Assembly: GCA_002405525.1 (NCBI GenBank)
Contig: DHLY01000098.1
Coordinates: 1 to 44,328, forward strand
From: Proteobacteria bacterium UBA4656
Lineage (GTDB): Bacteria; Pseudomonadota; Gammaproteobacteria; Xanthomonadales; Ahniellaceae
Length of the DNA: 44,328 nucleotides
Direction of reading: 5' to 3'
Part shown: piece after piece, positions 17,205 to 26,102 of the stretch
Layout of the letters: each line of letters opens with the position of its first letter
Position numbering within the stretch: the first letter of the stretch is position 1
The notes under the pieces: model-generated
Databases searched by the model: none
Seen by the model: only the letters and a program-made list of their open reading frames with translations
What the model was told of the DNA's origin: nothing
Made by a program: the position numbers and the translations under genes

Positions 17205-18692
17205 ATGGAACACCGCAACAATCCACTTCTCGCGCTGCAGACTCCGGACGTGTTGCAGACCCACGCGCTGTTGGACGGCACATGGATCGCCGGCCCCGCG
17301 AGGTTCGACGTGATCGATCCGGCGACGGGAGAAAAACTCGCCGACGTCCCGCTGCTCGGTGCATCCGAAGCGGATGCCGCGATCGCAGCCGCCGCAATCG
17401 CCCTGCCGCCTTGGCGGGCCAGGACGGCCAGGGACCGGGCCGGGATCCTCCGGCGCTGGTTCGACCTGCTACAAGCGCACGCCGACGACCTCGCTCGGAT
17501 CATGACCGCCGAACAAGGCAAGCCGCTGGCCGAGGCGCGCGCCGAGGTCACTTTCGGCGCGAGTTTCATCGAATGGTTCGCCGAGGAGGCGCGCCGCGTC
17601 TACGGCGAGACCATCCCGACCAACGATCCGAACAAGCGCTACCTCGTCGTCCGGCAGCCGATCGGGATCTGCGCGGCGATTACCCCCTGGAATTTCCCGA
17701 TTGCGATGATCACCCGCAAGGTCGCGCCCGCGCTCGCTGCCGGCTGCACCGTGGTGGTCAAGCCCGCCGAGGCCACGCCCCTGTGCGCGCTGGCTTTGGC
17801 CAGACTCGCCCACCAGGCGGGTTTGCCCGCGGGCGTGCTCAATGTCCTGACCTCGGACGCGAGCGGCTCGGTGGCGATCGGCAAGGCCCTGTGCGCCAGC
17901 CCGCTGGTGCGCCACCTCTCCTTCACCGGCTCGACCGAGGTCGGTCGCCTGCTCGCGGCGCAATGCGCGCCGAGCGTGAAGAAGTTGAGCCTCGAACTGG
18001 GCGGCAACGCACCCTACATAGTTTTCGACGATGCCGACCTCGACAGCGCGGTCGAGGGCGCGATGGTCAGCAAGTACCGCAACGCCGGACAGACCTGCGT
18101 CTGCGCGAACCGCTTCCTCGTGCAGGCGGGGGTCTACGAGGCCTTCGTCGAGCGGCTGGCGGCCAAGGCGCGCGACATCCGGCTCGGTACCGGCTTCGAG
18201 CCCGGGGTGGCCCAGGGCCCGCTGATCGACGACGACGCGGTCGCGAAGGTCGAGTCCCACGTCGCCGATGCTCTCGCCAAGGGCGCACGTTTGCTCGCTG
18301 GCGGTCGCCGTGCGAATGCGGTCGGTCCGCGCTTCTTCATGCCGACCGTGCTGGCCGACGTCACGCCGGAGATGCGTTGCGCTCGCGAGGAAACCTTCGG
18401 CCCGGTCGCCGCGGTATTCCGCTTCGAGACCGAAGCAGACGCCATCGCACTGGCCAACGCCACCGAGTCGGGGCTTGCCAGCTACCTGTACAGCCGCGAC
18501 ATCGGGCGTATCTTCCGCGTCGCCGAGGCGCTCGAGTACGGCATGGTCGGCGTCAACACCGGGCTGGTGTCGACCGCCGAAGTGCCGTTCGGCGGTGTCA
18601 AGCAGTCGGGCCTGGGCCGCGAAGGCGCGCGCCAGGGAATCGACGAGTATGTCGAGACCAAGTACCTCTGCCTCGGCGACATCCTGAAATGA
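17205..18692 (+). CDS. GabD-like aldehyde dehydrogenase, predicted sulfolactaldehyde dehydrogenase
   Basis: A 495-residue NAD(P)-dependent aldehyde dehydrogenase very like E. coli GabD: catalytic Cys298 in RNAGQTCVCANR, base Glu264 in LELGGNAP, ITPWNFPIAMITRK cofactor segment and the PFGGVKQSGLGREG end. GabD-type enzymes normally oxidise succinate semialdehyde, but the sulfolactaldehyde dehydrogenase of sulfoglycolysis (SlaB of Pseudomonas putida SQ1) belongs to the same group, and succinate semialdehyde and SLA are similar acidic aldehydes. Beside genes for SQ breakdown and sulfolactate use, oxidation of SLA to (S)-sulfolactate is the likelier role. It has its own promoter and converges with glpK. 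A housekeeping GabD role remains possible. The ATG at 17205 gives the standard N-terminus. Confidence 0.8.
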   Translation: MEHRNNPLLALQTPDVLQTHALLDGTWIAGPARFDVIDPATGEKLADVPLLGASEADAAIAAAAIALPPWRARTARDRAGILRRWFDLLQAHADDLARIMTAEQGKPLAEARAEVTFGASFIEWFAEEARRVYGETIPTNDPNKRYLVVRQPIGICAAITPWNFPIAMITRKVAPALAAGCTVVVKPAEATPLCALALARLAHQAGLPAGVLNVLTSDASGSVAIGKALCASPLVRHLSFTGSTEVGRLLAAQCAPSVKKLSLELGGNAPYIVFDDADLDSAVEGAMVSKYRNAGQTCVCANRFLVQAGVYEAFVERLAAKARDIRLGTGFEPGVAQGPLIDDDAVAKVESHVADALAKGARLLAGGRRANAVGPRFFMPTVLADVTPEMRCAREETFGPVAAVFRFETEADAIALANATESGLASYLYSRDIGRIFRVAEALEYGMVGVNTGLVSTAEVPFGGVKQSGLGREGARQGIDEYVETKYLCLGDILK

Positions 18693-18720
18693 TCCGCCGC
18701 GCCGTGCCGCCGGTGCGTTG

Positions 18721-20205
18721 TCATTCCTCGCTCCACCCCCGCGCCCGCGCCACTGCGCGCGACCATTGGCGCATCGCCTCCCCTGCCTGGTCGCGGCCGA
18801 TGCCGGGCTCGAAGACCCGTTCCGCCTGCCAGGCCCCCGCCAGATCCTCGGCCGTCGACCAGAAGCCCGTGGCGAGGCCAGCCAGATAGGCCGCACCGAG
18901 CGCGGTGGTCTCGGTGACCCGCGGCCGGACCACCGGCACGCCCAGCAAGTCGGCCTGGAACTGCATCAGCAGATCGTTGGCGGTCGCCCCGCCGTCGACC
19001 CGCAGTTCGATCAGCGGCTGGCCGGCGTCAGCCTGCATCGCGGCCAGCAGTTCGGCGCTCTGGAAGGCGATCGATTCCAGCGCCGCGCGGGCTAGATGGC
19101 CACGATGGCTGCCGCGCGACAGGCCGAGAATGGTGCCGCGCGCATAGGCGTCCCAGTGCGGGCTGCCGAGCCCGGTGAACGCCGGCACCAGGAACACGCC
19201 GCCGTTGTCCGGCACGCTGGCCGCGAGCGCCTCGACATCGGCAGAGCGCTCGATCAGTCCCAGTCCGTCGCGCAGCCACTGCACCACCGCGCCGCCCACG
19301 AACACGCTGCCTTCGAGCGCGTACGAGCGTGACCCGACGTCCCACGCCACCGTCGTCAGCAAGCGGTGGCGCGAACGCAGCGGCCGCGAGCCGGTGTTCA
19401 TCAGCATGAAGCATCCGGTGCCGTAGGTGTTCTTGGCCATTCCGGGCCGGAAGCAGGTCTGGCCGAACAGCGCGGCCTGCTGGTCGCCCGCGATCCCGGT
19501 CAAGGGAACCTCGTGACCCTCGATCCGCGCCACCAGGCCCGTGTCGGCGGAGGATGGCAGCACCCGCGGCAGGCAGGCCGCAGGAACGTCGAACAGCGCC
19601 AGCATCTCCGGATCCCAGCCGCCTTCCAGGTTCATCAGCAGCGTGCGGCTGGCGTTGCTGGCATCGGTCACGTGCGCCTGTCCGCCGGTCAGTTTCCACG
19701 CCAGCCAACTGTCGACGGTGCCGAAACACAGTTCGCCGCGCTCCGCCCTGGCGCGCGCGTCCGGCACATGGTCCAGCAGCCAGGCCAGCTTGGTGCCGGA
19801 GAAGTAGGGATCGATCAGCAGGCCGGTCCGCTGCGCGACCCGCGCCTCGTGCCCTGCCGTGCGCAACGCGTCGCAGCGTTCCGCCGTGCGTCGATCCTGC
19901 CAGACGATGGCGGGCGCCACCGGATGCCCGGTGTCCCGCTCCCACAACACCACCGTCTCGCGCTGGTTGGTGATGCCGACCGCCGCCAGATCGCCCGCCG
20001 CGACTCCCGCGCGGGCAAGCACCTCCGCGATGGTCACCGCCTGCGAGACCCAAATCTCGTTGGCGTCGTGTTCGACCCAGCCTGGCCGGGGGAAGTGTTG
20101 CGTGAACTCGCGCTGCGCGACGGCGACGATCCCGCCGCGCCAATCGAACAGGATCGAGCGCGAACTGGTGGTGCCCTGGTCCAGGGCGAGGACGTAGCGC
20201 GACAT
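18721..20205 (-). CDS. glpK: Glycerol kinase
   Basis: Phosphorylates glycerol to sn-glycerol-3-phosphate in the cytoplasm. The 494-residue protein opens [18 protein letters not shown], the phosphate-binding part of the FGGY sugar kinase fold, and has [14 protein letters not shown], the [14 protein letters not shown] segment and the [19 protein letters not shown] adenosine-binding region. The ATG at 20205 follows a GGGAG ribosome-binding site; the open frame further upstream is not coding. It is the last gene of a leftward operon that starts with suyA, 20 bp behind glpD. With desulfonation genes in the same operon, its glycerol probably comes from sulfoquinovosyl glycerol. Confidence 0.95.
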   Translation of the reverse strand: MSRYVLALDQGTTSSRSILFDWRGGIVAVAQREFTQHFPRPGWVEHDANEIWVSQAVTIAEVLARAGVAAGDLAAVGITNQRETVVLWERDTGHPVAPAIVWQDRRTAERCDALRTAGHEARVAQRTGLLIDPYFSGTKLAWLLDHVPDARARAERGELCFGTVDSWLAWKLTGGQAHVTDASNASRTLLMNLEGGWDPEMLALFDVPAACLPRVLPSSADTGLVARIEGHEVPLTGIAGDQQAALFGQTCFRPGMAKNTYGTGCFMLMNTGSRPLRSRHRLLTTVAWDVGSRSYALEGSVFVGGAVVQWLRDGLGLIERSADVEALAASVPDNGGVFLVPAFTGLGSPHWDAYARGTILGLSRGSHRGHLARAALESIAFQSAELLAAMQADAGQPLIELRVDGGATANDLLMQFQADLLGVPVVRPRVTETTALGAAYLAGLATGFWSTAEDLAGAWQAERVFEPGIGRDQAGEAMRQWSRAVARARGWSEE

Positions 20206-20225
20206 GTGTGCTCCCTTCGGGCTGC

Positions 20226-21719
20226 TTACGCCACCGCCGGCCGGCGCGCGGCGATCCAACGGTCGAGGATGGCCGGCGCCTCCGGGCCGAGATGCAGTCC
20301 CAGCTTGCTGCGCCGCCAGAGGATGTCGTCGGCGGTGCACGCCCACTCCTCGCGTAACAGATAGTCGATCTCGGTCGCGTACAGGCCGGGCAACACCGCA
20401 TCACCAAGATCCGCCATCGCCTTCGCGGCGCCAAGGATCCTCTCCATGCGGGTGCCGTAGGCTCGCGCCAGCCGCAAACACAAGGCGGATGGCAGCCACG
20501 GCCAGCGCGCTGCGGTTTCGCGCTGGAAACGATCGAAGTCCGCGCCCGGCAGGTCGCCGCCCGGCAGCGGCACGCCCGCCGTCCAGGCCGTCCGGTTCCC
20601 ACCGAGCGCCGTCGCGACGCGATCGACCGCCGCTTCGGCCAGTACCCGATAAGTGGTCAGCTTGCCGCCGAACACGGACAGCGCCGGCGCGCCTTGCTCA
20701 TCCAGGTCGAGCACGTAGTCCCGGGTCACGGCCGAAGGATCGTCGGAATCATCGTCGAGCAAGGGGCGCAGGCCGGCGAAACTCCACACCACGTCCGCCG
20801 CCGCGATGCCCCTGGCGAAGTAACGATTTGCCATCATGCACAGGTATTCGATCTCGGCACCGCTGATCCGCGCCGCGCCGGGATCGCCCCCGTGTTCGAC
20901 GTCGGTGGTGCCGAGCAGCGTGAAGTCGCCCTCGTAGGGCAGCGCGAACACGATCCGCCGGTCCGGGGCCTGAAAGATGTAGGCATGGTCATGATCGAAC
21001 AGGCGCCGCACCACGATGTGGCTGCCCTTCACGAGGCGCACCCTGTGCCGGGCAGCCAGCGGCGAGCGGCGGTGCAGGAAGTCGGCCGCCCAAGGCCCCG
21101 CGGCGTTGACCAGCGCCCGAGCGCCGACCGCGGTGCGTCCGCTCGGACCCGCCAGCAACGCGTGCCAGCCGCCGTCGCGCGTCACCGCCTCGCAGCGGGT
21201 GCGGGTCAGCACCGTGGCGCCGCGCTCGCGCGCGTCGATCGCGTTGAGCACGACCAGTCGTGCGTCGTCGGCCCATCCATCCGAGTATTCGAAACCGCGT
21301 CGGAACGCAGGTCTCAGCGCCCTGCCCGCTGGGTGGCTGCGCAGGTCGACGGCGCGCGACCCGGCCAGGCGGTCGCGACGCGCAAGGTGGTCGTAGAAGA
21401 ACAGTCCGACGCGGATCATCCATGCCGGCCGCAGGTGCGCATCGTGCGGCATCACGAAGCGCATCGGCCACAGGATATGCGGGGCAGCAGCGATCAGGCG
21501 CTCTCGCTCGGCGAGCGCCTTGCGCACCAGACGGAACTCTCGATGCTCGAGGTAGCGAAGGCCGCCGTGGATCAGCTTGGTACTGGCCGACGAGGTGTGG
21601 CCCGCCAGGTCGTCCTGCTCGACCAGCAGCACGGACAAACCACGGCCGGCCGCATCACGGGCGATGCCGGCGCCATTGATTCCGCCACCGACCACCAGCA
21701 GGTCGTAATCGCCGTTCAT
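20226..21719 (-). CDS. glpD: Aerobic glycerol-3-phosphate dehydrogenase
   Basis: Membrane-associated flavoenzyme that oxidises glycerol-3-phosphate to dihydroxyacetone phosphate and passes electrons to quinone. The 497-residue protein has the FAD-binding start [22 protein letters not shown], then [45 protein letters not shown] and [11 protein letters not shown], all close to E. coli GlpD. The ATG at 21719 matches the E. coli N-terminus; an in-frame ATG at 21776 overlaps the slcC stop and would add 19 residues. It feeds glycerol carbon into DHAP, the same product the predicted SFP aldolase makes. Confidence 0.95.
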   Translation of the reverse strand: MNGDYDLLVVGGGINGAGIARDAAGRGLSVLLVEQDDLAGHTSSASTKLIHGGLRYLEHREFRLVRKALAERERLIAAAPHILWPMRFVMPHDAHLRPAWMIRVGLFFYDHLARRDRLAGSRAVDLRSHPAGRALRPAFRRGFEYSDGWADDARLVVLNAIDARERGATVLTRTRCEAVTRDGGWHALLAGPSGRTAVGARALVNAAGPWAADFLHRRSPLAARHRVRLVKGSHIVVRRLFDHDHAYIFQAPDRRIVFALPYEGDFTLLGTTDVEHGGDPGAARISGAEIEYLCMMANRYFARGIAAADVVWSFAGLRPLLDDDSDDPSAVTRDYVLDLDEQGAPALSVFGGKLTTYRVLAEAAVDRVATALGGNRTAWTAGVPLPGGDLPGADFDRFQRETAARWPWLPSALCLRLARAYGTRMERILGAAKAMADLGDAVLPGLYATEIDYLLREEWACTADDILWRRSKLGLHLGPEAPAILDRWIAARRPAVA

Positions 21720-21772
21720 GCGCGCGGGTTCCGTGCCGATGCGCCGCGCGGCCGCGGGGCGGGCGCCGTCGC

Positions 21773-22699
21773 TCATCCGGCAAGGCGTGCGGCCACCGCC
21801 CGCGCGGTGACGTCGCTGACCCGCACGTTGGATTCGACCGTCACGCCGGCGATGTGGGGCGTCAGCAGGAGGTTCGGTATTCCGGCGAAGGCTTTGCCGC
21901 CGGCGGGATCGACCGGTTCGCACTCGAACACATCGAGCGCCGCTCCGCCCAGGCGCCCGGACCGCAGGGCGTCGACGAGGGCCGCTTCGTCCACGATTCC
22001 ACCTCGCGCCGCGTTGACGAGGATCGCATCCGGCTTCATTCGCGCCAGCGCGTCGGCGTCGACCAGCCGCGTGGTCTGCGGCGTCAGCGGGACATGCAGG
22101 CTGACCACGTCGCTGGTCGCAAGCAGGTTGGCCAGGGTCAGGTTGTCGACGCCGGCCCACGCGGGATGCGCGGCGGGCAGGAATGGGTCGTGCGCGGCAA
22201 TCGTCATTCCGAGCGCGCGGGCGCGGCTCGCGGTCTCGCGCGCGATGGCGCCGAAGCCGACCAGGCCGAGGCGCTTGCCATGGGCCTCGCGTCCCATCAG
22301 GCGCTGGCGCGGCCACTGCCCGGCAACGACCGCGGCGCTCGCGAACCAGGCGCCGCGCAGCAGCAGCAGCGCGGCCGTGACGACGTACTCCGCGACCGAA
22401 AGGTCATTTGCGCCGGTGGCGGGGAACACGTCGATCCGGCGCGACCGGCACGCCTCCACGTCGATGTTGTCGAGGCCGACGCCGAGGCGTCCGACCACCG
22501 CCAGCGCGGGGGCCTGGTCGAGCAACGGACCGCGCACCTGGGTGCGATTGCGCACGATCAGGCCCCGCGCGCCGGCCAGCGCCGCACGCAGCGCGTCGGG
22601 CGAGTCGACCAGCGTCGGGTCGTAGCGCACATCGAAGCCCGACAAATGCGCGCGGATGGCGGCCTCGTCCATGAATTCGGTGATCACGATGTCTGCCAT
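21773..22699 (-). CDS. slcC: D-2-hydroxyacid dehydrogenase, predicted (S)-sulfolactate dehydrogenase
   Basis: A 308-residue NAD-dependent dehydrogenase of the D-isomer 2-hydroxyacid family: substrate domain first, a Rossmann domain with LGLVGFGAIA near 144-153, and catalytic Arg232 (NAARGG), Glu261 (ECEP) and His282 (TPHIAG). The N-terminus VITEFMDEAA resembles known SlcC proteins, which oxidise (S)-sulfolactate to sulfopyruvate. Together with the ComC-like gene next to it and SuyAB, it forms the two-enzyme inversion route described in Chromohalobacter salexigens, where (S)-sulfolactate becomes (R)-sulfolactate. The operon context makes a general hydroxyacid role less likely. The gap to comC is 35 bp. 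Confidence 0.85.
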   Translation of the reverse strand: MADIVITEFMDEAAIRAHLSGFDVRYDPTLVDSPDALRAALAGARGLIVRNRTQVRGPLLDQAPALAVVGRLGVGLDNIDVEACRSRRIDVFPATGANDLSVAEYVVTAALLLLRGAWFASAAVVAGQWPRQRLMGREAHGKRLGLVGFGAIARETASRARALGMTIAAHDPFLPAAHPAWAGVDNLTLANLLATSDVVSLHVPLTPQTTRLVDADALARMKPDAILVNAARGGIVDEAALVDALRSGRLGGAALDVFECEPVDPAGGKAFAGIPNLLLTPHIAGVTVESNVRVSDVTARAVAARLAG

Positions 22700-22734
22700 C
22701 AGTCCCCCATCTGGCGCGCACCTGCCGCGCCGCG

Positions 22735-23748
22735 TCAGGCCGCGGGCGCCAGGTTGCGGATTTCGTCGTGCAGTGCGCGCGGAACGCTGATGCCGTCACG
22801 CATGGCGCGCGCACGCAGCGCCAAGCGTCGCTCGCCCGGAAGACGTACGTCCGGGTCGGCGGCGATCATTTCCAACAGAGTGCCCATGCGGGCGATGTAG
22901 GCGCCGCCGGACAGCGCCCGGGCATCGATCGCGATCAGCAACTGGCCGACGCCGGGCGGCCCGCCTCGGTCGTCGAAGAAGGAGCTGGCTTCCCAGGCCC
23001 AGCTGGAACCGGTCAGTGCGGCGGCGAGGACTTCGACCATCAGCGCCAGCGCCGCGCCCTTGGGCCCGCCGATCGGCAGCAGCGTACCGGCCAGCGCCGC
23101 GCCGGGATCGGTGGTGGGCTGCCCCGCCGCATCCAGCGCCCAGCCCTCGGGAATGGCGCTGCCCGACTTCTGAGCGGCGACGATCCTGCCGCGCGCGGCG
23201 ACTGACAGCGCGAGATCCACCACCAGCGGCGGATGCGCACCCGGCAGCGGAGCGGCGAAGGCGAGCGGATTAGTACCCAGCATCGGCCGCCGGCCGCCCC
23301 ATGCCGCCATGGCCTTGGGGGTGTTGCCCACCACGAGCGCGACCAGCCCCTCGACGGCCAGCCGTTCGGCGTGTGCACCGGCCTGGCCGAAGTGGTGCGA
23401 GCGGTGCAGTGCGGCCACCGCGATACCGCACTCCCGCGCCAGGGGCGCCAGCGCCACCAGCGCGGCGTCGATCGCCGGATAGGCGAGGCCATGGCCGGCG
23501 TCGACGCGCAGCGCCGCCGTGGCGACGCGTTCAACGCGCGGCATGACGCGCCCGTCGACCTTGCCGCAGCGAACGTGCAGAGCGTAGGACGGCACACGCG
23601 ACAGCCCGTGCCCAGCCTGCCCGTCCGCTTCAGCCGTGACCAGCGCACGCGCAGTCGCCAGCGCACCGGTGGCGGACGCGCCACTAGCCTCGAGCGCGGC
23701 GGCGCACAGCGCTTCGGCATCGCGCAGGCTGAGCCGGACCGTGTCCAC
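22735..23748 (-). CDS. comC: Ldh2-family oxidoreductase, predicted (R)-sulfolactate dehydrogenase
   Basis: A ~337-residue member of the malate/L-lactate dehydrogenase (Ldh2) family, distinct in fold from classical Rossmann dehydrogenases. Visible family segments are GQAGHGLSRVPSYA, VAALHRSHHFGQAGAHAERLA, GRRPMLGTNPLAFAAP and IGGPKGAALALMVE. ComC proteins of this family interconvert sulfopyruvate and (R)-sulfolactate with NAD(P)H. Here it would reduce the sulfopyruvate made by SlcC, giving the isomer that SuyAB cleaves. The open frame extends to 24066 inside suyB, but the N-terminal part of that frame is antisense-like low-complexity sequence; a GTG at 23748, 14 bp behind suyB, gives a normal-length protein. 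Confidence 0.85.
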   Translation of the reverse strand: MDTVRLSLRDAEALCAAALEASGASATGALATARALVTAEADGQAGHGLSRVPSYALHVRCGKVDGRVMPRVERVATAALRVDAGHGLAYPAIDAALVALAPLARECGIAVAALHRSHHFGQAGAHAERLAVEGLVALVVGNTPKAMAAWGGRRPMLGTNPLAFAAPLPGAHPPLVVDLALSVAARGRIVAAQKSGSAIPEGWALDAAGQPTTDPGAALAGTLLPIGGPKGAALALMVEVLAAALTGSSWAWEASSFFDDRGGPPGVGQLLIAIDARALSGGAYIARMGTLLEMIAADPDVRLPGERRLALRARAMRDGISVPRALHDEIRNLAPAA

Positions 23749-23762
23749 CGCGGCGATCGCTC

Positions 23763-24935
23763 TCAGGCGCTGCGATACAGCTTGGTCATCACGAACTCGC
23801 GATGGCCGAGCGCCTCGGCGGCGGTGAGTCGGCCATTGGCCGTGCGAACGATCATGTCGATCAGCAAGTCGCCCGCTTCGTCGATCGTCATCTCGCGGCG
23901 AACGATCCCGGAGACATCGACATCGACGTGCTCGGACATGACGCGGACTGTGCGCGGATTCCCGGTGACCTTGATCACCGGCATGATGGGGTTGCCGATC
24001 ACGTTGCCCTGGCCGGTGGGGAAGATGTGCACCACGTAACCCGCCGCCGCCTGCAGCGTGCAGCACTCGGCCGCGGCCGAGGAGGTATCCATGAAGTACA
24101 GCCCGGGCCCTGCAGACGGCGCCTCGGCGGGCTGCAGCACGTCGATGAAACTGACCTTCTTGCCGATCTTCTCGAGGTTGCCGAGCGCTTTCTCCTCGAT
24201 CGTGGTCAGGCCGCCGGCGATGTTGCCCTTGGTCGGCTGGCTGTCGGAAAGGTCGGAGGTCTTGTGCGCCTCGATCACGTCATCCTGGTAGGCCTTCCAG
24301 GTCCGCATGAACTTGTCGCGCACCGCCGGCGAGGCGGCGCGCGCGGCCGCCAGGTGCTCGGCGCCGGTCAGTTCGGAGGTCTCGCCGAAGCAGCCGTAAA
24401 GACCGGCGGGAACCAGCTTGTCGTACATGTTGCCGACCGTCGGACAAGAGGCGAGCCCGGTGGTCGTGTCGGATTCACCGCACTTCGCGGCGATCCACAG
24501 TTCGGCCAGATCGCACTCCTCCCGAACCTGCTCGGTCGCCCAGTGCACGAACTCCTTGGCCTTGCGCGACGCCGCGGCGACGGTGGCGATATCGCCGTTA
24601 CCTTCGATCCAGAAACCGGCCACCGGCTTGCCGGTCGCGGCGATCCCGTCGACGATCCGGCGCGTCCAGCCCGGTTCGATACCGATCACCACGCAGGCGG
24701 CGACGTTGGGGTTGGCGCCGGTGCCGATCATGGTGCGGAAATGCAGTTCCAGGTCCTCGCCGAACTGCAGGCGACCATACGCGTGCGGCAGCGCGATCGT
24801 TCCCTGGATATGCGCGGCGACGGCCTCGCAGGCCGCGTTCGAGATGTCGTCGACCGGCAGGATCGCGACGTAGTTGCGGACGCCTACGCGACCGTTCCCG
24901 CGCCGGTAGGCCCAGATCTTCCTGCGCATGCTCAT
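23763..24935 (-). CDS. suyB: (R)-sulfolactate sulfo-lyase, large subunit
   Basis: With SuyA this enzyme splits (R)-sulfolactate into pyruvate and sulfite, the carbon-sulfur bond cleavage of the pathway. The 390-residue protein belongs to the UxaA/altronate dehydratase C-terminal family and has [21 protein letters not shown], the long run [39 protein letters not shown] and [22 protein letters not shown]. Altronate dehydratase would be a single ~500-residue protein or lie among uronate genes; here the domain is split from its small SAF partner and lies beside slcC and comC, as in established suyAB clusters. The spacing to suyA is 15 bp. Confidence 0.92.
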   Translation of the reverse strand: MSMRRKIWAYRRGNGRVGVRNYVAILPVDDISNAACEAVAAHIQGTIALPHAYGRLQFGEDLELHFRTMIGTGANPNVAACVVIGIEPGWTRRIVDGIAATGKPVAGFWIEGNGDIATVAAASRKAKEFVHWATEQVREECDLAELWIAAKCGESDTTTGLASCPTVGNMYDKLVPAGLYGCFGETSELTGAEHLAAARAASPAVRDKFMRTWKAYQDDVIEAHKTSDLSDSQPTKGNIAGGLTTIEEKALGNLEKIGKKVSFIDVLQPAEAPSAGPGLYFMDTSSAAAECCTLQAAAGYVVHIFPTGQGNVIGNPIMPVIKVTGNPRTVRVMSEHVDVDVSGIVRREMTIDEAGDLLIDMIVRTANGRLTAAEALGHREFVMTKLYRSA

Positions 24936-24950
24936 GTCGTGGCCCCCGGG

Positions 24951-25238
24951 CTACCAGCGCTTGGTCTTGAGATTGTGGACATGAACATGCTCGCCGCGCT
25001 TCGCCGGCGCCACCATGCGCCCGATGTCCTGCCCGTACTTGATGACGGTATCGCCGGGCGCGAGGTCGCGCAGCGCGACCTTGTGGCCGATCGGCACGTC
25101 CATCGACACCGGCATCCGGAAATCGGTGTTGTCGTGGGTCACCACGCAGAGCATCTCGGTGCCGGCTGCGAGGCCCTCGACCACCACGACTCCCACGTTG
25201 TCGGCCGGATCGTGGACCAGAAGATGGGGGATGCTCAC
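24951..25238 (-). CDS. suyA: (R)-sulfolactate sulfo-lyase, small subunit
   Basis: A 95-residue SAF-domain protein (FRMPVSMDVPIGHKVALRDLAPGD, then YGQDIGRMVAPAKRGEHVHVHN) matching the small subunit of SuyAB and the N-terminal domain of altronate dehydratase. It is needed with SuyB for desulfonation. The frame is open to 25265, but the GTG at 25238 is preceded by a strong AAGGAGG, fixing the start. It is the first gene of the leftward operon suyA-suyB-comC-slcC-glpD-glpK and is divergent from the GntR regulator gene. Confidence 0.92.
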   Translation of the reverse strand: MSIPHLLVHDPADNVGVVVVEGLAAGTEMLCVVTHDNTDFRMPVSMDVPIGHKVALRDLAPGDTVIKYGQDIGRMVAPAKRGEHVHVHNLKTKRW

Positions 25239-25244
25239 CGCGGG

Positions 25245-25251
25245 CCTCCTT
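25245..25251 (-). promoter_or_regulatory. Shine-Dalgarno of suyA
   Basis: AAGGAGG on the minus strand, six bases before a GTG. It decides the start of suyA against the longer open frame. Confidence 0.85.
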
Positions 25252-25267
25252 CGGCAGTCCTGCAACT

Positions 25268-25288
25268 CTTGTAGAACACATCATACAG
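25268..25288. promoter_or_regulatory. Candidate divergent control site between suyA and the GntR gene
   Basis: The only AT-rich stretch in the 119-bp gap contains TGTA (25270-25273) and TACA (25284-25287) as a 4-bp inverted repeat around ten bases. On the minus strand, TATGAT (complement of 25280-25285) matches a -10 element for the suyA operon, so a repressor at this palindrome would overlap the promoter. The regulator encoded next door is the natural candidate. The site and the promoter are predictions only. Confidence 0.4.
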
Positions 25289-25357
25289 CAGAGGCTGGAC
25301 GTCGGCGCAAGGCGCGCGTACCCTTTGGATTCCGAGTCCGACGACGCGCTTGCCGCC

Positions 25358-26077
25358 ATGGACGCATCGCCCCAGTACCGCCCGCTCTACCGGCAGGTCT
25401 ACGACTTCCTCGTGAAGCAGATCGCGGAGTCCGCATGGCGGCCGAGCGAGGCGCTGCCCAGCGAACAGGCGCTGGCCGGCCAGTTGAACGTCAGCCAGGG
25501 GACGGTGCGCAAGGCACTGGACGCGCTGGCGGTCGAGAAGGTGATCGAGCGCCGTCAGGGCAAGGGCACCTTCGTCGCCGAGCACACGCAGGAGCGCGCG
25601 CTGTTCCGCTTCTTCCGCCTTTCGGAGCCCGGCTCGGAACGCGCAACGCCGACCAGCGCGGACGAATCGGTGCGGCGCCGCGCGGCGCGGGCGCCTGAAC
25701 TTCGCCGACTGCGGCTCGACGCCGGCGAGCAGGTGGTGGAGGTCGTGCGGACCCGCATGGTAGGCGGCAGGCCGGCGGTGTTCGAGCGCATTATCCTGCC
25801 GCTCCGGCAGTTTCCCGACATCGACCGCAGGCTGCCGCTGCCGAATGCGCTTTACGCGATGTTCCAGCAGGAGTACGGCGTCAACATCGTCAGTGCCGAG
25901 GAGGAACTGCGGGCCGATGTGACGCGCGCCCAGGACGCGCGTCGACTGCCGCTCGCCGTCGGCGCGCCGCTGCTGCACATCGACCGGGTCGCGATCGCGA
26001 TCGATGGCAGCCGGGTCGAGTGGCGCATCAGCCGCTGCGACACGTCGCGGCTGGTCTACGCCGTGACCCTGTCCTGA
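25358..26077 (+). CDS. GntR/HutC-family transcriptional regulator
   Basis: A 239-residue regulator with an N-terminal winged helix (QVYDFLVKQIAESAWRPSEALPSEQALAGQLNVSQGTVRKALDAL, then KVIERRQGKGTFVA) and a C-terminal UTRA ligand-binding domain (about 90-235). UTRA domains often bind sugar phosphates or organic acids that release the repressor. The gene lies between the leftward desulfonation operon and the rightward sulfosugar catabolic genes, so it probably controls both arms; SF, SFP or sulfolactate are plausible effectors. E. coli uses a DeoR-type regulator for SQ, so the control here would differ. The ATG at 25358 is preferred to the upstream TTG at 25325. Confidence 0.88.
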   Translation: MDASPQYRPLYRQVYDFLVKQIAESAWRPSEALPSEQALAGQLNVSQGTVRKALDALAVEKVIERRQGKGTFVAEHTQERALFRFFRLSEPGSERATPTSADESVRRRAARAPELRRLRLDAGEQVVEVVRTRMVGGRPAVFERIILPLRQFPDIDRRLPLPNALYAMFQQEYGVNIVSAEEELRADVTRAQDARRLPLAVGAPLLHIDRVAIAIDGSRVEWRISRCDTSRLVYAVTLS

Positions 26078-26102
26078 ACGGCGACGGATGCGGGCCGCGC
26101 CC

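Noticed and set aside
20226..22316. A 696-codon frame extending GlpD upstream
   Set aside because: The extension overlaps slcC in another frame on the same strand and has no domain; GlpD homology starts at 21719.
22735..24066. A 443-codon reading frame for the ComC-like protein
   Set aside because: Its first ~100 codons lie antisense-in-register over suyB and show Arg/His-rich shadow sequence; the family-like part begins at about 23748.
23763..25238. suyA/suyB could be split altronate dehydratase (UxaA) for uronate catabolism
   Set aside because: The family is shared, but no uronate genes (uxaB, uxaC, kdgK) are present, the SAF domain is a separate gene as in SuyA, and slcC and comC lie beside it.
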